This document shows positions 63,516 through 64,000 of a stretch of DNA of 64,000 nt, one piece after another; the first letter of the stretch is position 1, and every line of letters begins with the position of its first letter. The notes beneath the pieces are model-generated. The model did not search any database. It had not been told where the DNA came from and saw nothing but the letters and a program-made list of their open reading frames with translations. This DNA comes from Stigmatella aurantiaca (lineage in GTDB: Bacteria; Myxococcota; Myxococcia; Myxococcales; Myxococcaceae), in assembly GCF_900109545.1 (NCBI RefSeq), contig NZ_FOAP01000002.1, forward strand, positions 310,001 through 374,000. Direction: 5' to 3'. Position numbers and translations under genes: made by a program.

Positions 63516-64000
63516 CTACTTGCCGCCCCGGCGCTTGGTGCCACCCGTGCTGCCGGCCTCCTCCTCGGGGGCCTTGGCGGCCGGGGAGACCTTCTTCTCC
63601 GCGTTGGCCACGCGGTTGAGCAACTGCTCCTTGTCATCCGGGGCGAGCGTCTCGATGGCCTGGCGGAGGGTGTCGAAGTCCAGGCGCGCGATGGTGACGG
63701 CGTTGCCACCCTTGATTTCCTGCACCGTGGGCACGTCCACCAGCTCGCGCATGTAGGTCTCGAACTCGACCTTCACGTCCTCGGTCTGCTGGATGCAGGT
63801 GTCCTTGGCGGCGACGATGGCGCCGGCCCCCTCGCGGTACTGGAGGTCGGGGTTGCGCAGCATCGCCTCCTCGAAGGTCTGCGTGCGCTTGCGCAGGGAG
63901 CTGAAGAGGGTGATGTAGTCCATGAGCCGGTCCGTCTCGGGCCGGTTCACGTTGCGTGCCTTGAGCAGGTCCTCGTCCGTGTTCTGGCAGGACACCTTCT
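63516..64000 (-). CDS. Hypothetical protein, probably 5'-truncated by the window
   Basis: The minus-strand frame is open to the right edge; a GTG at 63995 could start it but the preceding codon is AAG and no ribosome site is visible, so the gene probably begins outside. About 160 residues are seen: SCQNTDEDLLKARNVNRPET, a helical region with FEEAMLRNPDLQYREG, DVKVEFETYMRELVD, and a Lys/Gly-rich end GGTKRRGGK. It is mostly helical and charged. It converges on guaB. No family recognised. Confidence 0.65.
   Translation of the reverse strand, partial: KVSCQNTDEDLLKARNVNRPETDRLMDYITLFSSLRKRTQTFEEAMLRNPDLQYREGAGAIVAAKDTCIQQTEDVKVEFETYMRELVDVPTVQEIKGGNAVTIARLDFDTLRQAIETLAPDDKEQLLNRVANAEKKVSPAAKAPEEEAGSTGGTKRRGGK

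Overview
The window looks like a chromosomal segment of a myxobacterium (phylum Myxococcota, probably suborder Cystobacterineae, Stigmatella/Cystobacter/Archangium-like). This is inferred from very high GC with strong GC3 bias and from families typical of that group: DUF4388 and HEAT-repeat proteins, TIGR02266-type PilZ domains, an AgmX/PglI C-terminal domain, free-standing MshEN and cyclic-nucleotide-binding proteins, and many small lipoproteins. It is densely packed. No rRNA, tRNA, CRISPR array, IS element or prophage was seen.

Layout. 1-2046 (minus): a membrane histidine kinase, then two small exported cysteine-containing proteins with unusually AT-tolerant codon use; the last runs off the left edge. 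2186-9387 (minus): two large exported glycoside hydrolases, GH16 (beta-1,3-glucanase type) then GH3 (beta-glucosidase type), both loaded with carbohydrate-binding modules and closed by an intrinsic terminator; together they would cut a beta-glucan and release sugar. 9839-11857: a metallophosphoesterase facing a DUF4388 protein. 12094-17053: trpS, then scpA-scpB (condensin partners) and an RsuA/RluB pseudouridine synthase with a huge repeat tail. 17124-24034: a HEAT-repeat lipoprotein, a TPR protein with two cyclic-nucleotide domains, a stand-alone MshEN protein and two lipoproteins. 24031-29970: START-like/2OG-oxygenase pair, ArsB/NhaD-type permease, RtcA, a small membrane protein and SppA. 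29967-32223: menF and ubiE, divergent, for menaquinone.

33008-39998: Mrp/ApbC Fe-S carrier, two hypotheticals, then a short-chain acyl-CoA module (3-hydroxybutyryl-CoA dehydrogenase, enoyl-CoA hydratase, two acyl-CoA dehydrogenases) interrupted by an AgmX-domain gene and followed by DUF3703. 39973-44761: a sugar uptake locus, with binding protein and two permeases (minus) divergent from a LamB-like porin (plus), separated by a regulatory region with two identical 17-bp operator-like sites. 45098-46813: rpsA with a good promoter and terminator. 46896-49385: two di-haem cytochrome c lipoproteins. 49676-52254: thiolase plus both subunits of a 3-oxoacid CoA-transferase, which with the acyl-CoA module covers interconversion of acetoacetyl-CoA/butyryl-CoA and acetyl-CoA. 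52267-59706: PilZ protein, RlmD-type methyltransferase, CoxE-like VWA protein, miaB, a cyclic-nucleotide-domain protein, a secreted hypothetical and a DedA protein. 59725-64000: a PilZ-Hsp70 fusion divergent from guaB, and the C-terminal part of an unknown protein.

The most unusual items are the PilZ-Hsp70 fusion without a lid domain, a carbohydrate-binding domain nested inside an Ig-like domain of the GH3 enzyme, the 17 x 15-residue tail on the pseudouridine synthase, the twin operators of the sugar locus, and a promoter enclosed in a 9-bp inverted repeat at 17075-17107. Positions of promoters and operators come from reading the sequence only.
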